A DNA stretch of 64,000 bases, from NCBI GenBank assembly GCA_013359235.1, contig JABWCE010000005.1, forward strand, positions 98,182 through 162,181, given 5' to 3'. The notes below the pieces were generated by a model, which was given only the letters and a program-made list of their open reading frames with translations, had not been told where the DNA came from and searched no databases. This document shows positions 26,058-35,126 of this stretch, piece after piece (the first letter of the stretch is position 1; the number at the start of each line of letters is the position of its first letter). Source of the DNA: Bacteroidota bacterium. Lineage in GTDB: Bacteria > Bacteroidota > Bacteroidia > NS11-12g > UBA9320. The position numbers and the translations under genes were made by a program.

Positions 26058-28370
26058 ATGGGGGAACTAAATAAATTGAAGGTTATTGGGACACCTGTCC
26101 CGAAGCACGACGGGAAAATTAGAGCAAGTGGAAAAGCTGTTTATGGACATGATATAAAACTGAAAGATATGCTCTATGGTGCAATTTTGCGAACAGAACA
26201 TCCATGTGCAACTATTGAAAAAATTGACATTTCTAAGGCTTTAAAACTAAAAGGCGTTGAATGTATAATTACAGCAAAAGATATTGATGTAAATAATATT
26301 GGTTATAAACGCGATCATCCTATACTTAAAAGTAATGAAGTAAACTGTGAACGTGATGAAATAGCTGCTGTTGCTGCCCAAACAAAAGAAATTGCTATTA
26401 AAGCATTGCAATTAATTAAAGTAAAGTACAAAGTAAAAAAAGGAATTTTTGACCCTTTTGAGGCTCTTGATTTAAATTCACCCAAAATTAACAGTTTTAA
26501 TTCGGGCAAATTTGATAACAAAAATATTGCTGAGGTGTTCAAATATTCACATGGCAATATCGAAGAAGAAAAAAGCAAAAGCAAAGTGCATATTAAGCGA
26601 AGATTTACTTTGCCTCGTGTTACACATGCCTGCCTTGGCACAAGCAATATTTCCGCACAATATGATAAAATTAGTGGAAAATTATTGCTTTACAGTTCAA
26701 CCCAAGTGCCGTTTTTGTACCAAAGAGATATGGCTCATGCTTTAAAAATGAACCCTTCTGATATAAGAGTTATTCAACCTGTAATTGGTGGAGGTTTTGG
26801 CAGTAAACTCGATATGTATCCATTTGAACCAATTTGTGCTTTGCTTTCTATAAAAACAGGCAAACCGGTTCAAATTATCTACTCAAGAAAAGAAGAATTT
26901 TTAGCATCGCCTACAAGACAGCCAATGATAATTGACATATCATGCGGAGCTGATAAAAATGGAAGCTTTACTTACCGTGATATTAAAATTATTAAAGACA
27001 ATGGTGCATATACATCGTGGGGAGCAACTACACCTTTTGTTATTATGCAGGCATTTTCATCGTTGTATAAAGTTGCAGCCTGCAATTTTGAAGCTACTGC
27101 TGTTTACACAAACAATGTTTTTGCAGGTTCTTTCAGAGGGTATGGTAATCCTCAAGCCACATTTGCACTTGAACGCATGATTGATTTGTTGGCTGATGAG
27201 CTAAAAATGAGCAAATCTGAAATAAGATTAAAAAATGCAAATTTTAAAGGCGAAATTACAGGACAAGGCTTGCATTACGATACCTGTGGCCACAAAGAAT
27301 GCCTTGAAACAGTTATCAATAAGAGCAATTTTAATAAATCTACAAAAAAATCAAAAGAAGGCAGATATAAAAAGGGAATTGGTCTTGCCTCAATGCTGCA
27401 TGTGGGCGGAGGTGCTAAAATTTATCGTTCAGATGGCTGCGGTACAACAGTAAAAATAGATCCTTATGGATATTGCACCGTAATTTCAGGTTCAAACGAA
27501 ATAGGGCAGGGGTCAGAAACAGTTTTAGCTATGATAGCCTCCGAAGAACTTGGCATTAGTCTTGAAAAAATTAAAATTATTAATACCGATACAGATATAA
27601 AACCATGGGATGTTGGAGTTCATGCTTCGCGAACAAGCTTTGTTGCTGGCAATTCGTTGCTTGGTGCTATAAATTTACTAAAAATCAAATTAAATAAAAA
27701 GGCAAAAGAACTTCTTGATTCAAAGAATGATGATTTTAATTATGAAAATGGATGTATTATTGATAATACTGAAGATAAATCAATAAATTTAGATAAAGTT
27801 GTTAGAGAAATGCACTTCTCTGAACCAAACGAATTGGCAATAGCATCGTATTTTTACGAACCTTCAAGCCAATTTCAGGATAAGGAATTCAAAGGAAATG
27901 TATCAGGCTCTTATGCTTTTGCGTCGCAAGCTATTGAAGTAGAAGTTGACACTTACACAGGTAATGTAAATATATTAAACGTTTATGTAGCTCAAGATGT
28001 AGGAAAAGTATTAAATCCATTATTGCTTGACGGACAGATACACGGTGGTATTTTACAGGGTATAGGATATGCAGTTAGCGAGGAAATGATTTATAAAAAC
28101 GGAATATTACAAAACCCGAATTTTCATAATTACAAATTGCTTACAGCTTCAGATATTCCTCAAATACATTTTTTCCCGATTGAAACAAACGACAAGCAAG
28201 GACCTTATGGGGCAAAAGGTGTAGGCGAAGCACCTCTTATTCCTACGGCTGCTGCAATAGCAAATGCAGTTTGTGATGCACTTGAAGTTGAATTTTTAGA
28301 ACTGCCATTAACTCCAGAGCGAGTTCTTAAAGCCTTTAACAACAAAAAAAAATTAATACATGAATTTTAA
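26058..28370 (+). CDS. Xanthine-dehydrogenase-family molybdenum hydroxylase large subunit, candidate indoleacetate (or indoleacetyl-CoA) C2-hydroxylase
   Basis: This catalytic subunit holds molybdopterin-cytosine-dinucleotide-type molybdenum. I use the ATG at 26058, since upstream in-frame codons overlap the preceding gene. The 770 residues show the N-terminal aldehyde oxidase/XDH hammerhead domain (IGTPVPKHDGKIRASGKAVYG), then GGGFGSKLDMY, SFRGYGNPQATFALERM, GSNEIGQGSETV and the C-terminal GPYGAKGVGEAPL, where the Glu of GVGE is the expected catalytic base. Family members hydroxylate N-heterocycles, aldehydes and CoA thioesters such as 4-hydroxybenzoyl-CoA, so the substrate cannot be deduced from fold alone. 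The operon argues for the indole nucleus. A purine substrate is unlikely, since no purine genes are nearby. Confidence 0.9.
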   Translation: MGELNKLKVIGTPVPKHDGKIRASGKAVYGHDIKLKDMLYGAILRTEHPCATIEKIDISKALKLKGVECIITAKDIDVNNIGYKRDHPILKSNEVNCERDEIAAVAAQTKEIAIKALQLIKVKYKVKKGIFDPFEALDLNSPKINSFNSGKFDNKNIAEVFKYSHGNIEEEKSKSKVHIKRRFTLPRVTHACLGTSNISAQYDKISGKLLLYSSTQVPFLYQRDMAHALKMNPSDIRVIQPVIGGGFGSKLDMYPFEPICALLSIKTGKPVQIIYSRKEEFLASPTRQPMIIDISCGADKNGSFTYRDIKIIKDNGAYTSWGATTPFVIMQAFSSLYKVAACNFEATAVYTNNVFAGSFRGYGNPQATFALERMIDLLADELKMSKSEIRLKNANFKGEITGQGLHYDTCGHKECLETVINKSNFNKSTKKSKEGRYKKGIGLASMLHVGGGAKIYRSDGCGTTVKIDPYGYCTVISGSNEIGQGSETVLAMIASEELGISLEKIKIINTDTDIKPWDVGVHASRTSFVAGNSLLGAINLLKIKLNKKAKELLDSKNDDFNYENGCIIDNTEDKSINLDKVVREMHFSEPNELAIASYFYEPSSQFQDKEFKGNVSGSYAFASQAIEVEVDTYTGNVNILNVYVAQDVGKVLNPLLLDGQIHGGILQGIGYAVSEEMIYKNGILQNPNFHNYKLLTASDIPQIHFFPIETNDKQGPYGAKGVGEAPLIPTAAAIANAVCDALEVEFLELPLTPERVLKAFNNKKKLIHEF

Positions 28371-29244
28371 TATAGAAATTCCACATAGCATTGATGAACT
28401 TGTTTTAACTTTAAACAAGTTTAAAAATAAAAATTACAGAATAGGAGCAGGTTGTACTGATTTGTTAATGGAATTGAAAAATAATAGTGCAAGCAATCTC
28501 ACAATAATCAACATTTCGCAGGTAGATGATTTTAATTTTAATAATGTAAAGTTATCAAATGGCAATGTTGATATAGGAGCAAATACAACGGCTTTTAAAA
28601 TTTGCGAAAATGAAAATATTTTAGAAAACTATAAAACACTACACGAAGCTGCATTAAATCTTGCTTCTGCACAAATTAGACAAGTTGCCACTATAGGTGG
28701 AAATATTTGCACAGCTTCACCTTCAGGCGATTTAATTTGTGCATTAATGGCTTTGAAAGCTCAATTATATATTAAAAATTCATTAGGAGAAAATAGAGAA
28801 ATTTCAATACTTGACTTTTACAAAGGAGTGCGGAAAACAGATTTAAAACACGGTGAATTTTTATCACATTTATCATTAAATTCAAATAACAAAAATGCTT
28901 TTAAAACAAAATCGGGGTTTATTAAAATTGGTACCCGAAAATCAATGGAGTGTTCGGTGGTTTCATTGGCTTATCATATCCAGATTGATAAAAAAGGTAA
29001 TATTATTGAAACCGGTTTAGCATTTGGTGCTTCTGCACCAATTGTAAAATATGCAACAAGAGCTTGTGATTTTTTAATAGGCAAAAAAATAGATTCGTTA
29101 AGCAAAACGGAAATTGATACATTTGCAAAACTTGTTGTAGAATATGCTTCGCCAATTGATGATATAAGGGCTACGGCTTGGTACAGAAAACAAGTTTTGT
29201 TTAATATTAGCAAAAGTATTTTAGAAAAAAACATAGAAAAATAA
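28360..29244 (+). CDS. Xanthine-dehydrogenase-family FAD-binding subunit
   Basis: This is the 294-residue medium subunit with a PCMH-type FAD domain: YRIGAGCTDLLMEL and QVATIGGNICTASPSGDL are the FAD-binding segments, followed by a C-terminal CO-dehydrogenase-flavoprotein domain (IKIGTRKSMECSVVSLAY). It passes electrons from the iron-sulfur subunit to NAD or another acceptor. The start ATG overlaps the end of the large-subunit gene by 11 bases, showing tight translational coupling. There is no inserted [4Fe-4S] loop of the kind seen in 4-hydroxybenzoyl-CoA reductase. Confidence 0.92.
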   Translation: MNFNIEIPHSIDELVLTLNKFKNKNYRIGAGCTDLLMELKNNSASNLTIINISQVDDFNFNNVKLSNGNVDIGANTTAFKICENENILENYKTLHEAALNLASAQIRQVATIGGNICTASPSGDLICALMALKAQLYIKNSLGENREISILDFYKGVRKTDLKHGEFLSHLSLNSNNKNAFKTKSGFIKIGTRKSMECSVVSLAYHIQIDKKGNIIETGLAFGASAPIVKYATRACDFLIGKKIDSLSKTEIDTFAKLVVEYASPIDDIRATAWYRKQVLFNISKSILEKNIEK

Positions 29245-29248
29245 ATTG

Positions 29249-30265
29249 ATGATTAAAAATAATAAAACCGTAAAATTATCGGCAAATGAAAACTTTTACG
29301 GTTGTTCACCACAAGTTTTTAAACAAATAAAAAATAAACTGAATGAAGTAAGCCTTTATCCCGAATCTCCCGAAAGACTTAAAACAGCAATTGCCCAAAA
29401 ATTTTCGGTAAAACCTGAAAATGTCATAGTTGGAGCCGGTTCGGTGCGTATAATTGAGAGTTTGATATTAAATTTTGTAGGTGAAAATGAAGAAGTTTTG
29501 ATATTCGAAAACAGTTTTATAGCTTATAGCCAGCTTTGTGGTTTTCATAATAAAAAAATAAAATTTGCAAAACTTGATAATGGAGTTTGCAACCCTGATA
29601 AGTTGCTTGAGCTAATAAATTCCAAAACAAAACTTATTTTTATTTCAAATCCAAATAATCCGACAGGTACAATAATATCTCATAGAGAACTTGAAATTTT
29701 TCTAAACAAAATTTCGTCGGATATAATTGTAGTAATTGATGAAGCCTATTCGGAATATGTTGTTGACAGTAACTTTCCAGATTCATTGAAGTTGCTCAAT
29801 AATTTTAATAATTTGGTTATTCTTCATTCATTTTCAAAAATATATGGTTTGGCGGGTTTGCGAATTGGTTTTGGCATTGCAAATAAAAATTTGATTTCGA
29901 AAATGCTAGCTTCACAATTGCCTTTTACACTAAATACCGTAGCTTGTGATGCAGCAATAGCAGCACTTAACGATGATTTTTTTTTAAACTATTCAAAAAA
30001 TAAAAATAGAATTAGTTTAGAATATTTATTTAAAAATTTAAAAACTATTGGCTTTAATATATATCCGAGCCAAGCCAATTTTGTATTTTTATGGTTTGAA
30101 AGAGAAAATCAAAAAGACAATTTTTACAACATCTTGTTAAAACATAATATTTTGGTATGCGATATGAAAGTATTTGGGCAACAAAACTCTATTAGAATTA
30201 CAATTGGCGATTTGAAAACAAGTAAGAAAATAATAAAAGTTTTAAAAGAAGAATACAAATTTTAA
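29249..30265 (+). CDS. HisC-like class II aminotransferase, candidate tryptophan/aromatic aminotransferase
   Basis: This fold-type I PLP enzyme has 338 residues from the ATG at 29249 (a TTG three bases earlier is also possible). It carries VGAGSVRIIE, ISNPNNPTG, VVIDEAYSEY and the PLP lysine in HSFSKIYGLAGLRIGFG (Lys197). These are histidinol-phosphate aminotransferase features, but HisC relatives often transaminate aromatic amino acids, and no other his gene is present. It lies four bases after the hydroxylase genes at the operon's end. I infer conversion of tryptophan to indolepyruvate, the substrate of IorAB. A true histidine biosynthetic role remains possible. Confidence 0.82.
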   Translation: MIKNNKTVKLSANENFYGCSPQVFKQIKNKLNEVSLYPESPERLKTAIAQKFSVKPENVIVGAGSVRIIESLILNFVGENEEVLIFENSFIAYSQLCGFHNKKIKFAKLDNGVCNPDKLLELINSKTKLIFISNPNNPTGTIISHRELEIFLNKISSDIIVVIDEAYSEYVVDSNFPDSLKLLNNFNNLVILHSFSKIYGLAGLRIGFGIANKNLISKMLASQLPFTLNTVACDAAIAALNDDFFLNYSKNKNRISLEYLFKNLKTIGFNIYPSQANFVFLWFERENQKDNFYNILLKHNILVCDMKVFGQQNSIRITIGDLKTSKKIIKVLKEEYKF

Positions 30266-31266
30266 ACTCTACATTTTAGTAAAGTTTTAGCCATTTTTAA
30301 TCCCTCTAATTGCGATTCAATAAAATAGCAAAGACTTTCAAAATCTTTCATTGCATACTGCAAAAAGCCCGATGCCTGAGCATAAATAGCGTTTGCATTT
30401 ATTTTGTTTATTAAATAATATCCATCTAAAAATCCTTTAACACCACCCGAAATAATAAAATTCTTACATTTAATATTTTTGTTTTGTTTTAAAATATCAT
30501 TAATAAAATCAATCATTTCAACAGCAGTATGCCCAATGGAAGCAACGGATGAAAATTCATTTTTCAATATTTTTTCATTTCTTGATATTTCAATTTTCGA
30601 AAAATTTGTGCCACCCAAAGCTCCAAATTCAATAGCCCTTAAGGGCATTTTCATCAAATTTAAAAGGCTTTCGGGACCCATTCCCTGCCCAACCTCTTTT
30701 ACTATTAAATTAATATTTGTTTTATTCAAAATTTCTGAAATGGTATTGATAGGACTTGTTTTTATTTTATCACCCTCTGGCTGCAACCATTCCTGCAATG
30801 GGTTAATGTGAATTATCAAACCATTTGTTTCGGTTTTATCAATAAGTTCATTTATTTTATTTATTTTTACTTCTGAAACGAGCTGTTCAACCTGTGCAAT
30901 TCCTAAATTAGCAAAAATCAAAACATCATCTCCGGTAATTTTTCTTAAAGCAAAATCTTCGAGATGTTCATTACTATCTATAATCTGCCTACACGACCCC
31001 AAACCCATACCAAACCTGTATTTTTTGCAGGCGTTTGCAAGGTTTTTATTTATTTTACCTGCATTTTCAGTTCCACCGGTCATACTCGAAATCCAAATCG
31101 GTGCATTAAATTTTGAATTTAAAAAATTTACACTTAAATCAACAGAATCAATATTGCAATTCAAAGCAGGTTCATAATAAAACCTCGTATCATTTTCTAA
31201 AATCTGTGAATTTAAAGCGAGTTTTATATGCTGAGATTTTCTGATTTCATCAATATTGTTTTTCAT
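30262..31266 (-). CDS. fni: Type 2 isopentenyl-diphosphate delta-isomerase
   Basis: This FMN/NADPH-dependent enzyme interconverts isopentenyl and dimethylallyl diphosphate for isoprenoid synthesis. The 334-residue TIM barrel shows SSMTGGTENAGKINKNLA, the GMGLGSCRQI flavin-region segment, NPLQEWLQPEGD (catalytic Gln region), VKEVGQGMG and FGALGGTNFSK. It converges with the aminotransferase gene and overlaps its end by four bases, marking the right edge of the catabolic operon. Confidence 0.93.
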   Translation of the reverse strand: MKNNIDEIRKSQHIKLALNSQILENDTRFYYEPALNCNIDSVDLSVNFLNSKFNAPIWISSMTGGTENAGKINKNLANACKKYRFGMGLGSCRQIIDSNEHLEDFALRKITGDDVLIFANLGIAQVEQLVSEVKINKINELIDKTETNGLIIHINPLQEWLQPEGDKIKTSPINTISEILNKTNINLIVKEVGQGMGPESLLNLMKMPLRAIEFGALGGTNFSKIEISRNEKILKNEFSSVASIGHTAVEMIDFINDILKQNKNIKCKNFIISGGVKGFLDGYYLINKINANAIYAQASGFLQYAMKDFESLCYFIESQLEGLKMAKTLLKCRV

Positions 31267-31348
31267 TTAAGTTTTCAAAATTACCAATTAATAAACTTTA
31301 TTGAACCAAAAATTTTAATTTAACTGAACAATTTCTTAAAATTGCAGC

Positions 31349-32161
31349 ATGAATCAAAAAATTCTTAGTGGTAAAAGAGGAATAATATTTGGAGCCTTAG
31401 ACGAAAGGTCAATTGCATGGAAAGTAGCCGAAAAATGCTATGATGCCGGAGCAGAATTTGTACTTACCAATGCCCCAATAGCTTTGCGAATGGGCGAAAT
31501 AAATGAATTGGCTAAAAAAACAAATTCATCAATAATACCTTGCGATGTTAGCCTTGATAGTGACATGGATAGTTTGATAACCAAATCAATGGAAAAATTT
31601 GGCGGAAAACTTGATTTTATTCTTCATTCAGTAGGTATGAGTTATAATATTAGAAAGAAAAACTCTTACACAGAACTTGATTATGAACTTATGAAAAAAA
31701 CTCTTGATGTTTCTGCAATTTCATTTCACAGATTATTGCAAACTTGTATGAAACATGATGCTTTAAACGAATGGGCAAGTGTTATTGCACTTACATATAT
31801 TGCTGCACAAAGAGTTTTTCCAAACTACAACGAAATGGCAGATACAAAAGCATTGTTAGAGTCAATATCGAGAAGTATGGGTTTTCATTATGGAAAAGCT
31901 AAAAAAGTAAGGGTAAATACTATTTCACAATCGCCTACTTTGACAACTGCAGGTTCGGGTGTTGGTGGCTTTGATTCGTTTTTGAGCTATGCAGAAAAAA
32001 TGTCGCCACTTGGCAATGCCTCATCTGACGATTGTGCAAATTATTGCGTAATAATGTTTTCAGATTATACAAAAATGGTAACAATGCAAAATCTTTTTCA
32101 CGACGGAGGCTATTCTTTTACGGGTGCAAGTGCCGAAGTTTTGAATTCGATGAAACCTTGA
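31349..32161 (+). CDS. fabI: Enoyl-[acyl-carrier-protein] reductase (NADH)
   Basis: FabI carries out the last reduction of each fatty-acid elongation cycle. The 270-residue short-chain dehydrogenase-type protein begins with the FabI-style GKRGIIFGALDERSIAWKVA cofactor loop. It has LDFILHSVGMS, the catalytic Tyr/Lys stretch (ALTYIAAQRVFPNYNEMADTK, with Tyr preceding Lys by the FabI-type spacing) and a C-terminal FHDGGYSFTG. It stands alone between fni and yidC and is probably transcribed from the 82-base gap upstream. Confidence 0.93.
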   Translation: MNQKILSGKRGIIFGALDERSIAWKVAEKCYDAGAEFVLTNAPIALRMGEINELAKKTNSSIIPCDVSLDSDMDSLITKSMEKFGGKLDFILHSVGMSYNIRKKNSYTELDYELMKKTLDVSAISFHRLLQTCMKHDALNEWASVIALTYIAAQRVFPNYNEMADTKALLESISRSMGFHYGKAKKVRVNTISQSPTLTTAGSGVGGFDSFLSYAEKMSPLGNASSDDCANYCVIMFSDYTKMVTMQNLFHDGGYSFTGASAEVLNSMKP

Positions 32162-32214
32162 TGTATATTTAATTTTCTTCGGTAAAATTTATACAAAATG
32201 AGTTAAATAAATTT

Positions 32215-32222
32215 TACTTTTG
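32215..32222 (+). promoter_or_regulatory. -7 promoter box (TACTTTTG) upstream of yidC
   Basis: TACTTTTG fits the TAnnTTTG consensus and is followed by GCAGCC, the same context as before nusB. It lies 28 bases from the yidC start. No clear -33 TTTG is seen. Confidence 0.4.
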
Positions 32223-32249
32223 CAGCCATTTTTTAGAAAAAATTTTTAA

Positions 32250-34037
32250 ATGGACAAAAAAGCAACCATTGGTTATATTTTAATTTTTGTAATAATTTTT
32301 ATAACTTTTTACATCAATCAGCAAAATGTATCTGAAATTGAAAAAGAGAAAACTAAACGCGATACATTAGTTACAGATAATAAAATTAAAAACAACAATC
32401 AAGCATCCGATTCACTTAGCAATAATCAATTTGCTGATACTACAAATACACAAAAACAAACCGATACTATTCCCGAAAAAATTTATACAATTTCAAATTC
32501 AAAACTTAAAATAGATATAAGTAATAAAGGTGCAAAAATTAAAGAAGCAAAACTAGTAGAATTTAAAACATTTTACCGCAAACCTCTCTCGCTTTTAAAG
32601 AACAATTCTGACTCATTAAATTTTAAAATATATACTACTGAAGGTATATTAAACACAATGAATCTTACTTACAAACCTATAAGTATTTCAAATAATAAAG
32701 TTTCTTTAGAAGCACAAACAAAATCGGGAAAAGTAATAATCAATTACGAACTAAAAAATAATTCGTACAAGCTAAATACTGAATTAATATTAAAAAACTT
32801 TGAAAAAAATATTCTCCCAAATCAAAACTACATAGATATGAAGTGGATTTCGAATATAGTCTTGGCAGAACAAAGCATTGAAGACGAACGTTCGAAAACA
32901 ACCGTTTACTTTAAATTTACTACCGAAAACGATGTAGATTACCTTTCAGAAACTAAAAATGATGACAAAGAGTTACAAAAAGGCGTACACTGGGTATGCT
33001 ATAAACAGAAATTTTTTAATACAACACTTATAAATAAAAACGGATTTTCTGATAAATCTAAAATAGATGTTGAAGTACCAGCATTTGAAGATTCAAATTC
33101 AATTAAAAAACTTACTTCATCATTTATACTTCCATACAACTTTAACAGCAACGAAAAATACACTTTTGAGATGTACATCGGACCCAATAAATATGATATA
33201 CTATCAAAACAAGGAATTGATTTGGAGGATATAATATCTCTTGGCTTTTTTGCATGGGTAAACAAAATTATGATTATTCCAATTTTTACAATGTTAGAAA
33301 AAAACTTTGTAAACATGGGTTTTGTAATATTGCTACTTACATTAATAATAAAGCTTATTTTATTTCCATTAGTTTATAAATCTTATGTTTCGTCAGCCAA
33401 AATGAAAATTTTAAAACCGGAAATTGATGAAATTAAAAATAAGTATGGAAACGATATGACAAAAATACAGCAGGAAAACATGAAACTTTACAAAAGGGCG
33501 GGAGTAAGCCCATTTGGTGGATGTTTGCCAATGCTGATACAATTACCAATTTTACTTGCAATGTTTAACTTTTTTCCGGCGAGCATAGAACTAAGACAAA
33601 AGGCTTTTTTGTGGGCTAAAGACCTATCAACTTACGATCCTATACTTGAATTCGGGTTTCATATACCCGGATATGGCAGCCATGTGAGTTTATTTACTTT
33701 ATTAATGACCATTTCTACACTTTTATATACGAGAATGAATAATCAACTTACCGGCGTTAGTGGACAAATGAAATGGATTAGCTATTTGATGCCTATATTG
33801 TTTTTAGGTTTTTTTAATAATTACGCTTCAGGATTAACTTATTACTACTTTTTAGCCAATATGATAACTTTTGGGCAGAATGTGGTAATAAGAAGATTTT
33901 TTGTTGATGAAAAGAAATTGCATAAACAAATAGAAGAAAATAAAAAGAAACCGGTTGTAATGAAAAAATCATCATTTCAAAAGAAATTAGAAGAAATGCA
34001 AAAGAAAAACAATACCAGAATGAAAAATAAAAAATAA
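32250..34037 (+). CDS. yidC: Membrane protein insertase YidC
   Basis: YidC inserts and folds inner-membrane proteins, alone or with Sec. The 595-residue protein has the gram-negative layout. An N-terminal membrane anchor (about 5-22) comes first, then a large periplasmic beta domain to about residue 340. The conserved five-helix core starts at FFAWVNKIMIIPIFTMLE and includes MGFVILLLTLIIKLILFPLV, the cytoplasmic hairpin KMKILKPEIDEIKNKYG and GCLPMLIQLPILLAMFNFF. The basic C-terminal tail (KKSSFQKKLEEMQKKNN) may contact ribosomes. Confidence 0.95.
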   Translation: MDKKATIGYILIFVIIFITFYINQQNVSEIEKEKTKRDTLVTDNKIKNNNQASDSLSNNQFADTTNTQKQTDTIPEKIYTISNSKLKIDISNKGAKIKEAKLVEFKTFYRKPLSLLKNNSDSLNFKIYTTEGILNTMNLTYKPISISNNKVSLEAQTKSGKVIINYELKNNSYKLNTELILKNFEKNILPNQNYIDMKWISNIVLAEQSIEDERSKTTVYFKFTTENDVDYLSETKNDDKELQKGVHWVCYKQKFFNTTLINKNGFSDKSKIDVEVPAFEDSNSIKKLTSSFILPYNFNSNEKYTFEMYIGPNKYDILSKQGIDLEDIISLGFFAWVNKIMIIPIFTMLEKNFVNMGFVILLLTLIIKLILFPLVYKSYVSSAKMKILKPEIDEIKNKYGNDMTKIQQENMKLYKRAGVSPFGGCLPMLIQLPILLAMFNFFPASIELRQKAFLWAKDLSTYDPILEFGFHIPGYGSHVSLFTLLMTISTLLYTRMNNQLTGVSGQMKWISYLMPILFLGFFNNYASGLTYYYFLANMITFGQNVVIRRFFVDEKKLHKQIEENKKKPVVMKKSSFQKKLEEMQKKNNTRMKNKK

Positions 34038-34053
34038 AAAAAATGTAGAAAAA

Positions 34054-34086
34054 TTTGTATTTGTCAAATTAAAAATTTTATATTTG
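34054..34086 (+). promoter_or_regulatory. Promoter with both Bacteroidota elements (TTTG / TATATTTG)
   Basis: TTTG at 34054-34057 and TATATTTG at 34079-34086 have about 27 bases between centres, matching the -33/-7 arrangement. The start site would fall near 34093, about 20 bases before the ATG at 34112. This is the best-formed promoter I found in the window. Confidence 0.6.
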
Positions 34087-34111
34087 ATTAATTTTTGACA
34101 ATTTGATAGGT

Positions 34112-34990
34112 ATGAAACACAAAATCACTACTCTAATTCTTTTATTTTTTTTATTTGTCCATCATTCAAACGGACAAAAAGCAAATGATTTTTATTTAAG
34201 AGCAAAAGCCAAATTTGAACAAGGTGATTACTCAGGGGCAATTGTTGATTACGACAGAGCAATAGCTCTTAGCCCATATTCGCCGGCATTGTATAACAAT
34301 AGGGGTGTAGCTAAAAGCAAATTAGAATTTTATTCTGATGCAATTACTGATTTTACAAAGGCAATATCGTATGATTCTTCATTTTTTCTCGCTTGGTTTA
34401 ACAGAGCAAATGCCTACAAAGAAATTTTTGAATACACAAATGCACTTCTTGATTATGACAAAACAATATTTTTAAAAAGTGATTACAAAAGTGCCTATTT
34501 AAACAGAGGTATCTTAAAATCATTAAAAAGTGACGAAAATGGAGCAATTGAAGATTTTGATAAAGTATTAGATTTAGAGCCAAATAATGTAAATGCTTGG
34601 TACAATAGAGGTACATCTTATCTTGCATTAAAAAAATACGATAAGGCAATTAAAGATTTTAATAAAACTTTAAAACTCAAAAACGACCATTACAAAGCCG
34701 TTATTAATCGTGGAATTTGCTACCTCGAACAGTTTGAATACGAAAAAGCAATTGACGATTTTGATTTTGCAATTGGTTTACAACCTTCAAATGGCGAAGC
34801 TTTTTACATGAGAGGACTTGCGTACATAAATTCAAGTGGTGTAACATCAGCCGATGTTAGTACTAAAAGAAATATGAGAATTGTTAAAGAAAACAATGTG
34901 AAGGCGGAACTTGCATGTTCTGATTTTGAAAAATCCAGAAATTTTAAATACAGCAAATCAATTGAAATGATTGCTAAATATTGCAGATAA
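34112..34990 (+). CDS. Secreted tetratricopeptide-repeat protein
   Basis: I choose the ATG at 34112, because it directly precedes a signal peptide (basic MKHK, hydrophobic TTLILLFFLFV, ending HSNGQ). The mature protein, about 270 residues, is a run of around six TPR units, with repeats of the type A-x-x-DYDRAI-x-L-x-P visible in GDYSGAIVDYDRAIALSPY, EDFDKVLDLEPNN and KAIKDFNKTLKLKN. TPR arrays serve as protein-binding scaffolds. The partner is unknown. The gene stands alone between a good promoter and a strong terminator, so it is monocistronic. Confidence 0.85.
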   Translation: MKHKITTLILLFFLFVHHSNGQKANDFYLRAKAKFEQGDYSGAIVDYDRAIALSPYSPALYNNRGVAKSKLEFYSDAITDFTKAISYDSSFFLAWFNRANAYKEIFEYTNALLDYDKTIFLKSDYKSAYLNRGILKSLKSDENGAIEDFDKVLDLEPNNVNAWYNRGTSYLALKKYDKAIKDFNKTLKLKNDHYKAVINRGICYLEQFEYEKAIDDFDFAIGLQPSNGEAFYMRGLAYINSSGVTSADVSTKRNMRIVKENNVKAELACSDFEKSRNFKYSKSIEMIAKYCR

Positions 34991-35055
34991 AATGGTTTAA
35001 TAAAAATATTATGTAATACGGAATACTACTTATTTTTTCACAATTTAATTTTTTT

Positions 35056-35088
35056 ATATCCCCATAAGTTTTATGGGGATATTTTTTT
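35056..35088 (+). terminator. Rho-independent terminator after the TPR gene
   Basis: The arms ATATCCCCATAA (35056-35067) and TTATGGGGATAT (35071-35082) pair perfectly around a three-base loop and are followed by a T run to 35088. Confidence 0.9.
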
Positions 35089-35092
35089 GTGA

Positions 35093-35100
35093 TATTTTTG
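35093..35100 (+). promoter_or_regulatory. -7 promoter box (TATTTTTG) before the M48 peptidase
   Basis: TATTTTTG, matching TAnnTTTG, lies 26 bases before the ATG and just after the preceding terminator. No properly spaced -33 element is evident. Confidence 0.4.
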
Positions 35101-35126
35101 CATTTTTAAAATTCATATTTTGAACA

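Noticed and set aside
25532..29244. Purine catabolism by xanthine dehydrogenase
   Set aside because: No purine permease, uricase, allantoinase or guanine deaminase genes are nearby, and the three genes are coupled to iorAB and an aminotransferase.
2403..31315. Repeated TTGAACCAAAAATT motif at 2403 and 31302, with a weaker copy near 63979
   Set aside because: Two full copies in AT-rich upstream regions are too few to separate from promoter-like composition, and no consistent spacing to genes is seen.
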